In this document: one piece after another, positions 15,071-22,310 of the stretch
How the letters are laid out: each line of letters begins with the position of its first letter
How positions within the stretch are numbered: position 1 is the first letter of the stretch
Source of the DNA: RGIG1828 sp045546535
GTDB taxonomy: Bacteria > Bacillota > Clostridia > UMGS1810
Assembly (NCBI GenBank): GCA_045546535.1
Contig: JAZQDA010000159.1
Coordinates: 1 to 28,649 of the forward strand
Direction: 5' to 3'
Length of the DNA: 28,649 nucleotides
Notes under the pieces: generated by a model
The model's database searches: none
The model's input: only the letters and a program-made list of their open reading frames with translations
What the model was told of the DNA's origin: nothing
Program-made: the position numbers and the translations under genes

Positions 15071-15173
15071 ATTTACAACATATAAATATGCAAAACGCAA
15101 GAAATCAGAAATTTTCAATGTAGCACAAAAACCAATAGAATAACAGGAAGTTTTTCTCAAAACAGCAAAACGA

Positions 15174-15199
15174 AAGGCTTGAGCATATACTCAAGCCTT
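15174..15199 (-). terminator. Terminator after the acyl-CoA ligase fusion gene
   Basis: A perfect 10-bp stem AAGGCTTGAG / CTCAAGCCTT with a 6-base loop, six bases past the stop codon. The T run on the minus strand is short and interrupted. Confidence 0.65.
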
Positions 15200-15204
15200 A
15201 TTCT

Positions 15205-17505
15205 TTATTTATTCATTTTTTCCAAATCGTTTTTGCGGATTTCAACTCTTCTTACCTTACCGCTGATTGTTTTGGGGAGTTCGTCAACAAACTCAACAAT
15301 TCTCGGATATTTGTAAGGTGCAGTATGAGTTTTTACATATTCCTGAATTTCTTTTTTGAGTTCGTCTGTGGCTTTAGTGCCTTTAACTAAAACGATAGTC
15401 GCCTTTACAATCTGACCGCGTACTTCATCGGGAACGGGAGTTATAGCACATTCCAAAACATAGGGAAGTTCCATAATAACGCTTTCGATTTCAAAAGGTC
15501 CTATGCGATAGCCTGAAGATTTGATAACATCGTCAATTCTTCCCACATACCAAAGGTATCCGTCTTCGTCCATAGTAGCCTGATCGCCTGTGTGGTAGTA
15601 GCCGTCATGCCATACTTCGTTTGTCTTTTCTTCGTCTAAGTAATAGCCGATAAAAAGTCCGCAAGGGATATCATCTTTAACTCTGATGCAGATTTCTCCA
15701 GTATCACCAGTTTTACATTCATTTCCGTCGGGATCGAGTACAACTACATCATATAAAGGACTTGGTCTGCCCATTGAGCCGATTTTTGGAGTAGAACCTA
15801 CAAAGTTTGCGATAGAAAGGGTTGTTTCTGTCTGACCGAAGCCCTCCATAATTGTGAGTCCCGTTGCTTTTTTGAACTGGTTGAAAACTTCGGGATTGAG
15901 TGCCTCACCCGCTGTTGTTGCATATTCAATTGATGAAAGGTCATATTTGGAGAGGTCTTCTTTTATAAAGAAACGATACATTGTAGGCGGAGCACAGAAT
16001 GTTGTGATATGGTATTTAGCAAACATCGGGAGTATATCTTCAGAATGGAATCTGTCAAAATCATATGTGAACTGTGCCGCTTCGCAGAGCCACTGTCCGT
16101 AGAGTTTACCCCACAGTGCCTTACCCCAGCCTGTGTCTGAGATTGTAAAGTGAAGTCCGTCAGGGTTTACATTATGCCAGTGTTTTGCGGTCGGGTAATG
16201 ACCGAGAGCATATTTATATGAATGTGTTGCAATACGGGGATAGCCTGTTGTGCCTGATGTGAAGAGCATAAGCATCGGGTCGTTTCCGCAGGGGGTGTCT
16301 TCTGTGCGGTAGAAATGCGTACTGAAGCGTTCCATTTCAACGTTGAAATCATTCCAGCCCTCTTTTTTGCCGCCGACGAGTATCTTAACCATTTCAGGAA
16401 AATCTTTTGCCGCTTTTTCCGCCTCGTCTGATACATCGCCGTCTGCAGTACATACAATCGCGTTAACCTTTGCCGCTTTGTATCTGTATTCAAAATCGTG
16501 CTCTACAAGTTGGTTTGTCGCAGGGATTGCAATAGCACCGATTTTATGAAGCGCAAGCATACAGAACCAGAACTGATAATGTCTTTTAAGTACAAGCATT
16601 ACAGTGTCGCCTTTTTTGATGGCGAGCGACTCAAAGTAGTTTGCCGTTTTTGCCGAGTATTTTTTCATATCGCTAAAAGTGAATCTGCGCTCAGTCTTAT
16701 CATTTGCAACCCACATCATAGCAAGTTTGTCGGGATTTTTCTTTGCAATAGCGTCAACACAGTCAAAAGCAAAGTTGAATTTATCTTCGTTTTTAAAAGA
16801 AATGCCGTTAAATACACCGTTTTCATCATAAGTTGATTCGATAAATTTATCAGCAACGGTTTGTGCTTTTTCTTTCTGAACTGCAGTCTTTTCAGTAGCA
16901 AACGGCACTTCGGGGTATTCCTCGCTTACCTCGCCGTTTTGCGGATTTAAAACAACTGCGTGAAATTCGCAACCGCCTTTAGATACTGCGATCATACCGT
17001 GGGGGATAATGCTGTTATAGAAAATAGAGTCGCCCTCATGGAGAACATCTACGTGATTTCCGACCTGAACTTTTAAAGAGCCTTTTACGATAACGTCAAA
17101 TTCCTGACCGTTGTGAGAGTTAAGTTTCATAGGCTGATTCTGTTCTTCTTCGATGTAGGGGAACTTAACAAGAAACGGTTCTGCCAACTTATCTCTGAAT
17201 TTTGGAGCAAGGTTATTGTACTCAACGCCGTGCTTTTTAAGTATTTTAAGCCCCTCGCCCTTTCTTGTGATAGCAAACGAGGTAAGAGTTGTACTTGTTC
17301 CCTCGAGCAAATCTACAACCTCAACACCACACGCCTTTGCACATTTATAGATGAATGTGAAACTGAAATCTGTTTCGCCTTCCTCTAAAACCTTGTAATC
17401 TTCTACAGACACACCTGTAAGTTTTGCAAGTTCTTCAGGGGTGTAGCCTTTTGCTTCTCTGAGGTCTTTGATTCTTCCTGCTACCTCTTTTAAACTGTAA
17501 TCCAT
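15205..17505 (-). CDS. XRE-type HTH + cupin + medium-chain acyl-CoA ligase fusion
   Basis: The 766-residue protein combines a regulator and an enzyme. Residues about 5-60 form an XRE helix-turn-helix (RIKDLREAKGYTPEELAKLT, ending YKVLEEGETDF). Residues about 110-190 form a cupin_2 domain (GQEFDVIVKGSLKVQVG, HEGDSIFYNSIIPHGM), the usual layout of HTH-cupin repressors. From about 225 it is an ANL-superfamily acyl-CoA synthetase: P-loop TSGTTGYPRIATHS, SDTGWGKALWGKLYGQWLC, EGFGQTETTL, YHTGDQA, and C-terminal catalytic lysine region KTISGKVRR. The last parts resemble ACSM-type medium-chain ligases, which make acyl-CoA and AMP from ATP. The start at 17505 follows AAAGGAG by eight bases. The gene sits directly behind a T-box terminator. 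Its acyl substrate cannot be read from sequence; a branched short acid is proposed from its regulation. Confidence 0.9.
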   Translation of the reverse strand: MDYSLKEVAGRIKDLREAKGYTPEELAKLTGVSVEDYKVLEEGETDFSFTFIYKCAKACGVEVVDLLEGTSTTLTSFAITRKGEGLKILKKHGVEYNNLAPKFRDKLAEPFLVKFPYIEEEQNQPMKLNSHNGQEFDVIVKGSLKVQVGNHVDVLHEGDSIFYNSIIPHGMIAVSKGGCEFHAVVLNPQNGEVSEEYPEVPFATEKTAVQKEKAQTVADKFIESTYDENGVFNGISFKNEDKFNFAFDCVDAIAKKNPDKLAMMWVANDKTERRFTFSDMKKYSAKTANYFESLAIKKGDTVMLVLKRHYQFWFCMLALHKIGAIAIPATNQLVEHDFEYRYKAAKVNAIVCTADGDVSDEAEKAAKDFPEMVKILVGGKKEGWNDFNVEMERFSTHFYRTEDTPCGNDPMLMLFTSGTTGYPRIATHSYKYALGHYPTAKHWHNVNPDGLHFTISDTGWGKALWGKLYGQWLCEAAQFTYDFDRFHSEDILPMFAKYHITTFCAPPTMYRFFIKEDLSKYDLSSIEYATTAGEALNPEVFNQFKKATGLTIMEGFGQTETTLSIANFVGSTPKIGSMGRPSPLYDVVVLDPDGNECKTGDTGEICIRVKDDIPCGLFIGYYLDEEKTNEVWHDGYYHTGDQATMDEDGYLWYVGRIDDVIKSSGYRIGPFEIESVIMELPYVLECAITPVPDEVRGQIVKATIVLVKGTKATDELKKEIQEYVKTHTAPYKYPRIVEFVDELPKTISGKVRRVEIRKNDLEKMNK

Positions 17506-17556
17506 TGTTTTGTCTCCTTTCATTTTCGCATAAATTTTTACGAACTTGAATAAAAC

Positions 17557-17836
17557 AAAAAAACCCGTCTCAAAGTTATCTTTGAGACGAGTTATATTAA
17601 CCCGCGGTACCACTCAAATTACGGAAAAGATTCCGTCACTTACCGGACTCAAACAAGCCCTTTGCCTTAACGCAGCATTACGGAAGGAGTCTACTAAGGT
17701 TTCCCTTTTCGGTCCTCCGACTCAGAGGTGATAAGTCATTGGAAAGTTCCGCCATTGCCTCGCACCACCCGGCAACTCTCTCAAGGCCTCGCAAACCGAC
17801 CGTCCTCGTCGCAGTCTTTTTGTGATATTCAAATTT
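17557..17836 (-). promoter_or_regulatory. T-box leader (tRNA-sensing riboswitch), probable Ile specifier, upstream of the acyl-CoA ligase fusion
   Basis: The minus strand contains the T-box motif GAGTGGTACCGCGG (17615-17602), an antiterminator partner (ACTC), and a terminator: 12-bp stem with loop at 17591-17564 followed by T7 (17563-17557). Stem I has the conserved AGAGAG and GGTGGTGCGAG elements. Its base pairs GACT/AGTC and GAGG/CCTC. The trinucleotide just before A-CCTC is ATC (17732-17730), the expected place of the specifier, so isoleucine. The bulge UGGU would pair with an ACCA tRNA end, as in tRNA-Ile. The stem ACGGAA/TTCCGT lies where stem III is expected. Uncharged tRNA should permit read-through into the gene starting at 17505. 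Confidence 0.88.
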
Positions 17837-17842
17837 GAGTGT

Positions 17843-17871
17843 ATTATACTCCGGTGAATTTAATTTGTCAA
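17843..17871 (-). promoter_or_regulatory. Promoter of the T-box transcript
   Basis: Perfect TTGACA (17871-17866) and TATAAT (17848-17843) on the minus strand with a 17-base spacer. Transcription should start near 17836. Confidence 0.9.
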
Positions 17872-17919
17872 TAGTTTTTTTAAAAATTAGTACTTTTGCA
17901 CATTGAAACGGGTATAAAG

Positions 17920-17946
17920 CAAGGGTTGAGCGATGCCCAACCCTTG
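17920..17946 (-). terminator. Terminator of the perR-rubrerythrin operon
   Basis: A perfect 9-bp stem CAAGGGTTG / CAACCCTTG, 19 bases after the rubrerythrin stop codon. The T run is weak. Confidence 0.6.
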
Positions 17947-17964
17947 AAAATTCAATATTTTTAA

Positions 17965-18552
17965 TTACTTAAAGTATCTCTTTAAAAGTCCCTCTAAACC
18001 TCTGCCATGCCTTGCTTCGTCTCTTGCCATTTCGTGAACGGTATCGTGAATAGCATCAAGACCGTTTTTCTTAGCACATGATGCAAGGTCAAATTTGCCC
18101 TGAGTTGCGCCGTATTCACAATCAACTCTCCATTTGAGGTTGTCTTTGGTGGTCGCTTTCATATTGGGTTCTAAATCTTCGCCGAGAAGTTCTGCAAATT
18201 TAGCAGCGTGTTCTGCTTCTTCATATGCTGCTTTTTCCCAGTAAAGACCAACTTCGGGGTAGCCCTCTCTGTGTGCAATACGAGCCATGCAAAGATACAT
18301 TCCGACCTCTGCGCATTCGCCGTTGAAGTTTGCCATAAGTTGTTCAAAGATATATTTTTTATCTTCTTCTGAAATGTCGGGGTTATTTTTTACGGTTTTA
18401 GCGTAAACGCCGTATTCGTGCTCTGCAGCAAGTGCTGCGCCCTCCTGCATTTCTTTGAATTTTTCCTGAGGAACTTTACATACGGGACATTTTTCGGGAG
18501 CAGAGTCGCCCTCGTGAACATAACCGCATACTGAACATACAAATTTTTTCAT
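17965..18552 (-). CDS. Rubrerythrin with N-terminal rubredoxin domain (reverse rubrerythrin)
   Basis: The 195-residue protein has a rubredoxin-like Fe(Cys)4 site at the N-terminus (KKFVCSVCGYVHEGDSAPEK, then CPVC: C6, C9, C22, C25) followed by a ferritin-like di-iron domain (about 50-190). The di-iron domain has ligand helices NGECAEVGMY, EEAEHAAKF and DEARHGRG. This order is the reverse of classical rubrerythrin and is typical of Clostridia, where such proteins reduce hydrogen peroxide or oxygen using NADH-derived electrons. It follows perR by 21 bases and is expected to be derepressed by peroxide. RBS is AAAGGAG. Confidence 0.93.
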   Translation of the reverse strand: MKKFVCSVCGYVHEGDSAPEKCPVCKVPQEKFKEMQEGAALAAEHEYGVYAKTVKNNPDISEEDKKYIFEQLMANFNGECAEVGMYLCMARIAHREGYPEVGLYWEKAAYEEAEHAAKFAELLGEDLEPNMKATTKDNLKWRVDCEYGATQGKFDLASCAKKNGLDAIHDTVHEMARDEARHGRGLEGLLKRYFK

Positions 18553-18573
18553 AACTTTTTATCTCCTTTAAAA

Positions 18574-18969
18574 TTAAAATTTTTTACAATTTTTGCAGTA
18601 GCCTGAATAAAAGATTTCTCTTTGTGTGACCAAGAACCCGTCAAGTCCCGATTCCAAGTCGGGTACTACGGTAAAATCAAAAACTTTTCCGCAGCCCTCG
18701 CACCTGAAATGTCCGTGATAGGCGGTGTCGGCATCATAGCGGATATTTACGGCGTCTATAGTAAGAGTCTTAAAAAGTCCGCTTTGGGAAAAAAGTTTTA
18801 CCGTGTTATAAACCGTTGTCTTTGAAAGCGTAGGTGCTTTCGGTTTTAAAGAAGTGTAAATGTCATCAACGGTAGGGTGCGATTTAGTGCCCTTTACAAA
18901 GTCATAAATCATAAGCCTTGTAACCGACGGTCTTATGCCACGGGAAGAAAGTATCTTTTCACTTGTCAT
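18574..18969 (-). CDS. perR: Fur-family peroxide-stress regulator (PerR-like)
   Basis: The 131-residue protein is of the Fur family: winged helix with the recognition region SKTTVYNTVKLF, the structural Zn site CEGC and CKNC, and the regulatory-metal residues HGHF with an Asp in VFDF. The Asp at the position equivalent to B. subtilis PerR D104, rather than Glu, favours PerR over Fur. A Per-box palindrome covers its transcription start, so it is self-repressing. The rubrerythrin gene is 21 bases downstream. PerR is inactivated by metal-catalysed histidine oxidation in the presence of peroxide. Confidence 0.85.
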   Translation of the reverse strand: MTSEKILSSRGIRPSVTRLMIYDFVKGTKSHPTVDDIYTSLKPKAPTLSKTTVYNTVKLFSQSGLFKTLTIDAVNIRYDADTAYHGHFRCEGCGKVFDFTVVPDLESGLDGFLVTQREIFYSGYCKNCKKF

Positions 18970-19009
18970 AAAAGCACCTTCTTTCGCCAGAAATTGTATT
19001 TATTACATA

Positions 19010-19059
19010 TTTGTAATGATTACAAAGTTAATATATCATATAAAAGTTTATTTTGTCAA
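19010..19059 (-). promoter_or_regulatory. perR promoter with Per box
   Basis: Minus-strand TTGACA (19059-19054), an 18-base spacer and TATATT (19035-19030). Downstream at 19026-19010 is the perfect palindrome TTTGTAAT-C-ATTACAAA, very close to the Per-box consensus TTATAATNATTATAA. A second, weaker TTGTA..TTACA copy lies next to it towards the gene. Confidence 0.85.
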
Positions 19060-19098
19060 TACCTTTTTTGAAAAAATTTTTAAAAATTTTTGGAATTA

Positions 19099-19141
19099 AA
19101 AAGCGGTCGCACCCTAAAAATTTGGGGAACTGACCGCTTTT
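19099..19141 (-). terminator. Terminator of the folT-queH operon
   Basis: A 10-bp outer stem AAAAGCGGTC / GACCGCTTTT, with an inner CCC/GGG pairing. It lies 80 bases after the QueH-HAD stop codon and before the perR promoter. Confidence 0.65.
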
Positions 19142-19220
19142 GTTGTTTAAGCCACAAAGAATAAAAACTCTCAAGTTATGAAAAAATGTCAAAGCAAATC
19201 CTTGCAGAGTTTCTGCTCTT

Positions 19221-20477
19221 CTATTTAAGATTTTCTCTTTTAATTAAATCCGTCATTGATTTTACATATATATCTGAAAGTTCTATAACCGCATCTTTTT
19301 TCAAAACTTGGTCTGCATCTTCCACGCCTACAACTCTGTACTCTGCCGTTTTTGCAGTTTTAAGTGCATAGAGAGCATCTTCAAAGACTACAACATCTTT
19401 TTTTGTAAGAGAGAGTTTCTCCGTCGCCTTATCATAGATATCGCTAACTCTTTTTGACGCACCGACATCTGTGCAGGTTATGATAAACTCAAAATATTTA
19501 AGAGTTCCTGTTTCTCTGAGTGCCATTTCTATATACTGGCTGTCCGTTGCAGTTGCAATACACATCTTTATGCCTTTTGAGTGCGAATATTCTAAAAATT
19601 CTTTTACACCGTCTTTGAGAACTGCTTTTTTGGTGTAGAGTTCTTTTAAGAGAGCATCAAAATCATTTAAAACATCTTCGGCACTTTTGCCCATATCATA
19701 TGTGTCGCAAAGATAGTGTGCGCACTCTTTTATGGTGAAACTCCTTATGCTTTCCCTCAAATCTGCCCTTGGCTCTATCCCTTGCGATGCAACATATCGG
19801 GGTGTGAAATGTCTGTAGAACGCCATAGTGTCAAATAGCGTTCCGTCGGCATCGAATATAAAGCCTTTGGCTGACATTATTCTTTCGGCCAGTGAAAACT
19901 TACAACCGCAAAAATCCTGACGGTACATATTATATTTTTTAGAAAGTTCGCACGAGCGTTTATATCCGTCCCTCTTTTTAAAGTCGGATTTGAGATATTT
20001 TATCCCATAATCTTTTGCAATCTCTTCGCCGATTTCATTTAAAACTTCAGAGTTTTTCATAGGACTTACAGAAAGGGTAGTGGTAAAATACTCGAACCCG
20101 TTTTCTTTTGCATATCGGGCAGTTTGGGAAAGTCTTAATCTGAAACACTCACGGCATCTCTCTCCGCCCTCTTTTAAGTTTTCCATTCCTTTAGTTGCTT
20201 TTTCAAAATCTTCGCATCTGTAATCTGACGCCACAAATGAAACGGGCGAAAAATCCTGTGAAAACTTTTCACAGAAAATCCTTTGTTCCTGGCATCTTTT
20301 TTCAAATTCTGCCTGAGGGTAAATATTCGGATTATAATAAAGAACAGTTATTTCAAAATAATCAGAGAGCATCTCAAGCACCGATGTCGAACAAGGTGCA
20401 CAACAGGAGTGCAATAAAAGTTTTGGTTTTTTCCCGTCTTTAACTAAAGGCGGATTAAAAGGAATTTTATTGTTCAA
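19221..20477 (-). CDS. queH: QueH (epoxyqueuosine reductase) fused to a HAD-family phosphatase
   Basis: The 418-residue protein is a fusion. Residues 1-200 are QueH (DUF208), the non-B12 epoxyqueuosine reductase for the last step of tRNA queuosine synthesis. Its metal and cluster cysteines are visible: HSCCAPCS (C25, C26, C29), CREC (C108, C111) and CGC (C190, C192). Residues 201-418 are a HAD hydrolase with nucleophile DADGT (D209, D211), motif II TATDS, motif III near KRVSD, and motif IV VFEDAL, with a helical cap like beta-phosphoglucomutase-type enzymes. The junction MSAKGFIFDADGT looks like an old separate start codon, but no good ribosome binding site precedes it. The start is TTG at 20477, seven bases after GAGGA. 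It lies 10 bases after folT in the same operon. Confidence 0.9.
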   Translation of the reverse strand: MNNKIPFNPPLVKDGKKPKLLLHSCCAPCSTSVLEMLSDYFEITVLYYNPNIYPQAEFEKRCQEQRIFCEKFSQDFSPVSFVASDYRCEDFEKATKGMENLKEGGERCRECFRLRLSQTARYAKENGFEYFTTTLSVSPMKNSEVLNEIGEEIAKDYGIKYLKSDFKKRDGYKRSCELSKKYNMYRQDFCGCKFSLAERIMSAKGFIFDADGTLFDTMAFYRHFTPRYVASQGIEPRADLRESIRSFTIKECAHYLCDTYDMGKSAEDVLNDFDALLKELYTKKAVLKDGVKEFLEYSHSKGIKMCIATATDSQYIEMALRETGTLKYFEFIITCTDVGASKRVSDIYDKATEKLSLTKKDVVVFEDALYALKTAKTAEYRVVGVEDADQVLKKDAVIELSDIYVKSMTDLIKRENLK

Positions 20478-20487
20478 TCTTATTTCC

Positions 20488-21315
20488 TCATTTCAAAGTT
20501 TTTCTGAGATTAGGTATGTATCTTCCTGCAAGTATAATCACAACGAGTTGAATTGCCATATTCAAAATTCCCGCAGGTGCTCTCATTGCAAGAAGAGCGT
20601 TAAAACCGGTCTTCATAAGGGGCATAAGGAAGTAGGTTGTAGCACCGAGATTTAAGAAAATTATCTGAAAAGCAACACATGTTACAATTTTTAAAACCGT
20701 CTTAAAACTTCCCTTTGTACTTTTTCTGTAGAAGAAAAGTCCGTAGGTAAATCCGTAGAAAAACTCTATCATTGTAATCTGCGGAATAATTGCTCCGCCG
20801 ATAGGGTTGAGCATAAATGCAAGGACATCTGAAACCACTCCCGCCATTCCTGCCCAGAAAGGCCCGAAAAGACAAGCGGTTACAAAAATCGGAATAAATT
20901 TAAACGGAATTTTTATCGCACTGCCGACTCTGACTGTCGCATAAACCGCAAGTAGTACGGCTATTGCAATAAGGAGAGCAAGTGAGCATAGGTCTCTTAC
21001 AGAGCCGATTTCAAAGCCTGATTTAACACCGAACACCGATGAGATAAGCCCAAGAAGAAGAGAGAGCAAAAATATGCGGATAAAAAACGCAAAATCAAGC
21101 GTGAAATTCAAAAACGGCGAGGCGAAACTAAGTGTAAATGAAATATTGTCGCAAAAAAGCGACGCGTAAATTTCTGCCCCGAAAAATGCCAACAGCACTA
21201 AAAATATTATAAGTGCAGACGACCTTTTCAGTGAAAAAAGTCCGAGTTTTTTGCCTGTAAAAACGGCAAGGGCGCAGATAAGCACCGTTTTGAGTACCAA
21301 TAAAATTTCTGTCAT
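20488..21315 (-). CDS. folT: ECF transporter S component, folate-type (FolT)
   Basis: The 275-residue membrane protein has an N-terminal extra membrane section (about 1-105). The FolT-type S component follows (about 110-270), with RVGSAIKIPFKFIPIFVTAC, then FGPFWAGMAGVVSDVLAF and YGFTYGLFFY. FolT proteins bind folate and use a shared EcfAA'T module encoded elsewhere. The assignment is strongly supported by the tetrahydrofolate riboswitch in its leader. The first 100 residues are unusual for the family and contain about three additional hydrophobic helices of unknown role. The ATG at 21315 follows the AAAGGGG element that the leader can sequester. Confidence 0.88.
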   Translation of the reverse strand: MTEILLVLKTVLICALAVFTGKKLGLFSLKRSSALIIFLVLLAFFGAEIYASLFCDNISFTLSFASPFLNFTLDFAFFIRIFLLSLLLGLISSVFGVKSGFEIGSVRDLCSLALLIAIAVLLAVYATVRVGSAIKIPFKFIPIFVTACLFGPFWAGMAGVVSDVLAFMLNPIGGAIIPQITMIEFFYGFTYGLFFYRKSTKGSFKTVLKIVTCVAFQIIFLNLGATTYFLMPLMKTGFNALLAMRAPAGILNMAIQLVVIILAGRYIPNLRKTLK

Positions 21316-21330
21316 AAAAAAATCCCCTTT

Positions 21331-21387
21331 CTATTTATGGCTTTCGCCTTTACAGAGGGGCTGTTACGTAAAAATATTTTGTAACAG
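21331..21387 (-). promoter_or_regulatory. Expression platform of the folT riboswitch
   Basis: Next to the aptamer, CTGTTAC / GTAACAG (21387-21361) forms a hairpin. Then CCCCTCT (21360-21354) can pair with the folT ribosome binding site AAAGGGG (21337-21331), with a small GGC-gaaa-GCC hairpin between. This suggests control of translation initiation. Confidence 0.65.
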
Positions 21388-21479
21388 CGGATGAGAAACA
21401 AACACCGCAAACCCAAGGGCTTTTCGTTCAAGGACTATACTCCCATTCCTTAACACTTAACGCGTTGTTTCTGCTCTGC
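21386..21479 (-). promoter_or_regulatory. Tetrahydrofolate (THF) riboswitch, folT type
   Basis: The minus strand carries the conserved blocks of the THF aptamer in order: GCAGAGCAGA, GCGTTAAGTGT, GAATGGGAG, ACGAAAAGC, GCGGTG and CATCCGCT. The long-range pairing of the GCAGAGC and closing GTTTCTCATCCGC regions is present. It stands 70 bases before folT. Binding of reduced folates should reduce expression of folT and the downstream QueH-HAD gene. Confidence 0.92.
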
Positions 21480-21497
21480 ATACAATTTTGTCTTTAG

Positions 21498-21526
21498 ATT
21501 ATATCACATTTTGTTTTATTTTGAAA
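21498..21526 (-). promoter_or_regulatory. Promoter of the folT-queH operon
   Basis: Perfect -10 TATAAT (21503-21498) and a weak -35 TTTCAA (21526-21521), 17 bases apart. Transcription would start close to the 5' side of the THF aptamer. Confidence 0.6.
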
Positions 21527-21539
21527 GTTTTATTTGAAA

Positions 21540-22310
21540 TTATTTTATACCGTAAACCGACATAGCATTTTCAAAAGTAATCTGGGCTATTTTTTCAAAT
21601 GTTTCGCCTCTGAGTTCCCCAAGGCGTTTTGCAACCTCCGCTACATATATCGGAATATTTGTTTTGCCCCTGTATGGTACAGGCGCAAGGTAGGGCGAAT
21701 CTGTTTCAATTAAGAATCTGTCATCTGGCACATACTTTCCAACCTCTAAAAGAGAGTTCGCATTTTTATAGGTGAGCGGTCCCGCAAATGATATGTACCA
21801 ACCCATTTTGAGAAGAATCTTTGCCGTCTCCAGACTCCCCGAAAAGCAGTGGATAATCCCACTTGCATCAGGGTGCGCTTTTAAGATATCTAAGGTATCT
21901 TTCATAGCATCGCGTGTGTGTACTGCAACACATTTATTAAGACTTTCGGCAAGTGAGATTTGAGCATCAAACCATTTTTTCTGATTTTCTCTTTTTGAAT
22001 TGTCATAGTAGTAGTCAAGCCCTATTTCGCCGAGTGCAACGCATTTTTCATCTTTGCATAGAAGAGCGATTTCGTCAAGGTCAGAATTTGTAACGGAATC
22101 GGTATCGTGAGGGTGAACACCTGCCGACGAATAGATTTTATCATATTTTTTGGATAATTCAATCGCCTTTTTTGAACTTGCAACATCATAGCCTATTTCG
22201 CAATATGCACCGATGCCGTTTTCAAAAAGCGATTGTATTGTTTCATCTCTCACGCCGTCAAAACGGCTGTCATTAAGGTGAGCGTGTGTATCAAAAAGTA
22301 AATTTGCCAT
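21540..22310 (-). CDS. tatD: TatD family metal-dependent hydrolase (DNase)
   Basis: The 256-residue TIM-barrel protein has the full set of TatD metal ligands: DTHAHLND near the start (H8, H10), GEIGLDYYY (E), VAVHTRDA (H), IIHCFSGS (H) and IETDSPYLAP (D). TatD proteins are 3'-5' exonucleases or 3'-phosphodiesterases linked to DNA repair and turnover. Its ATG overlaps the stop codon of the upstream dehydrogenase (TAATG), so translation is coupled, although no functional link between the two is known. Confidence 0.93.
   Translation of the reverse strand: MANLLFDTHAHLNDSRFDGVRDETIQSLFENGIGAYCEIGYDVASSKKAIELSKKYDKIYSSAGVHPHDTDSVTNSDLDEIALLCKDEKCVALGEIGLDYYYDNSKRENQKKWFDAQISLAESLNKCVAVHTRDAMKDTLDILKAHPDASGIIHCFSGSLETAKILLKMGWYISFAGPLTYKNANSLLEVGKYVPDDRFLIETDSPYLAPVPYRGKTNIPIYVAEVAKRLGELRGETFEKIAQITFENAMSVYGIK

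Noticed and set aside
17506..17613. N-terminal extension of the acyl-CoA ligase fusion
   Set aside because: The extra 36 codons run through the T-box terminator. The ATG at 17505 has the real ribosome binding site.
17546..17731. Plus-strand frame opposite the T-box leader
   Set aside because: It is a shadow of the structured leader RNA and has no ribosome binding site.
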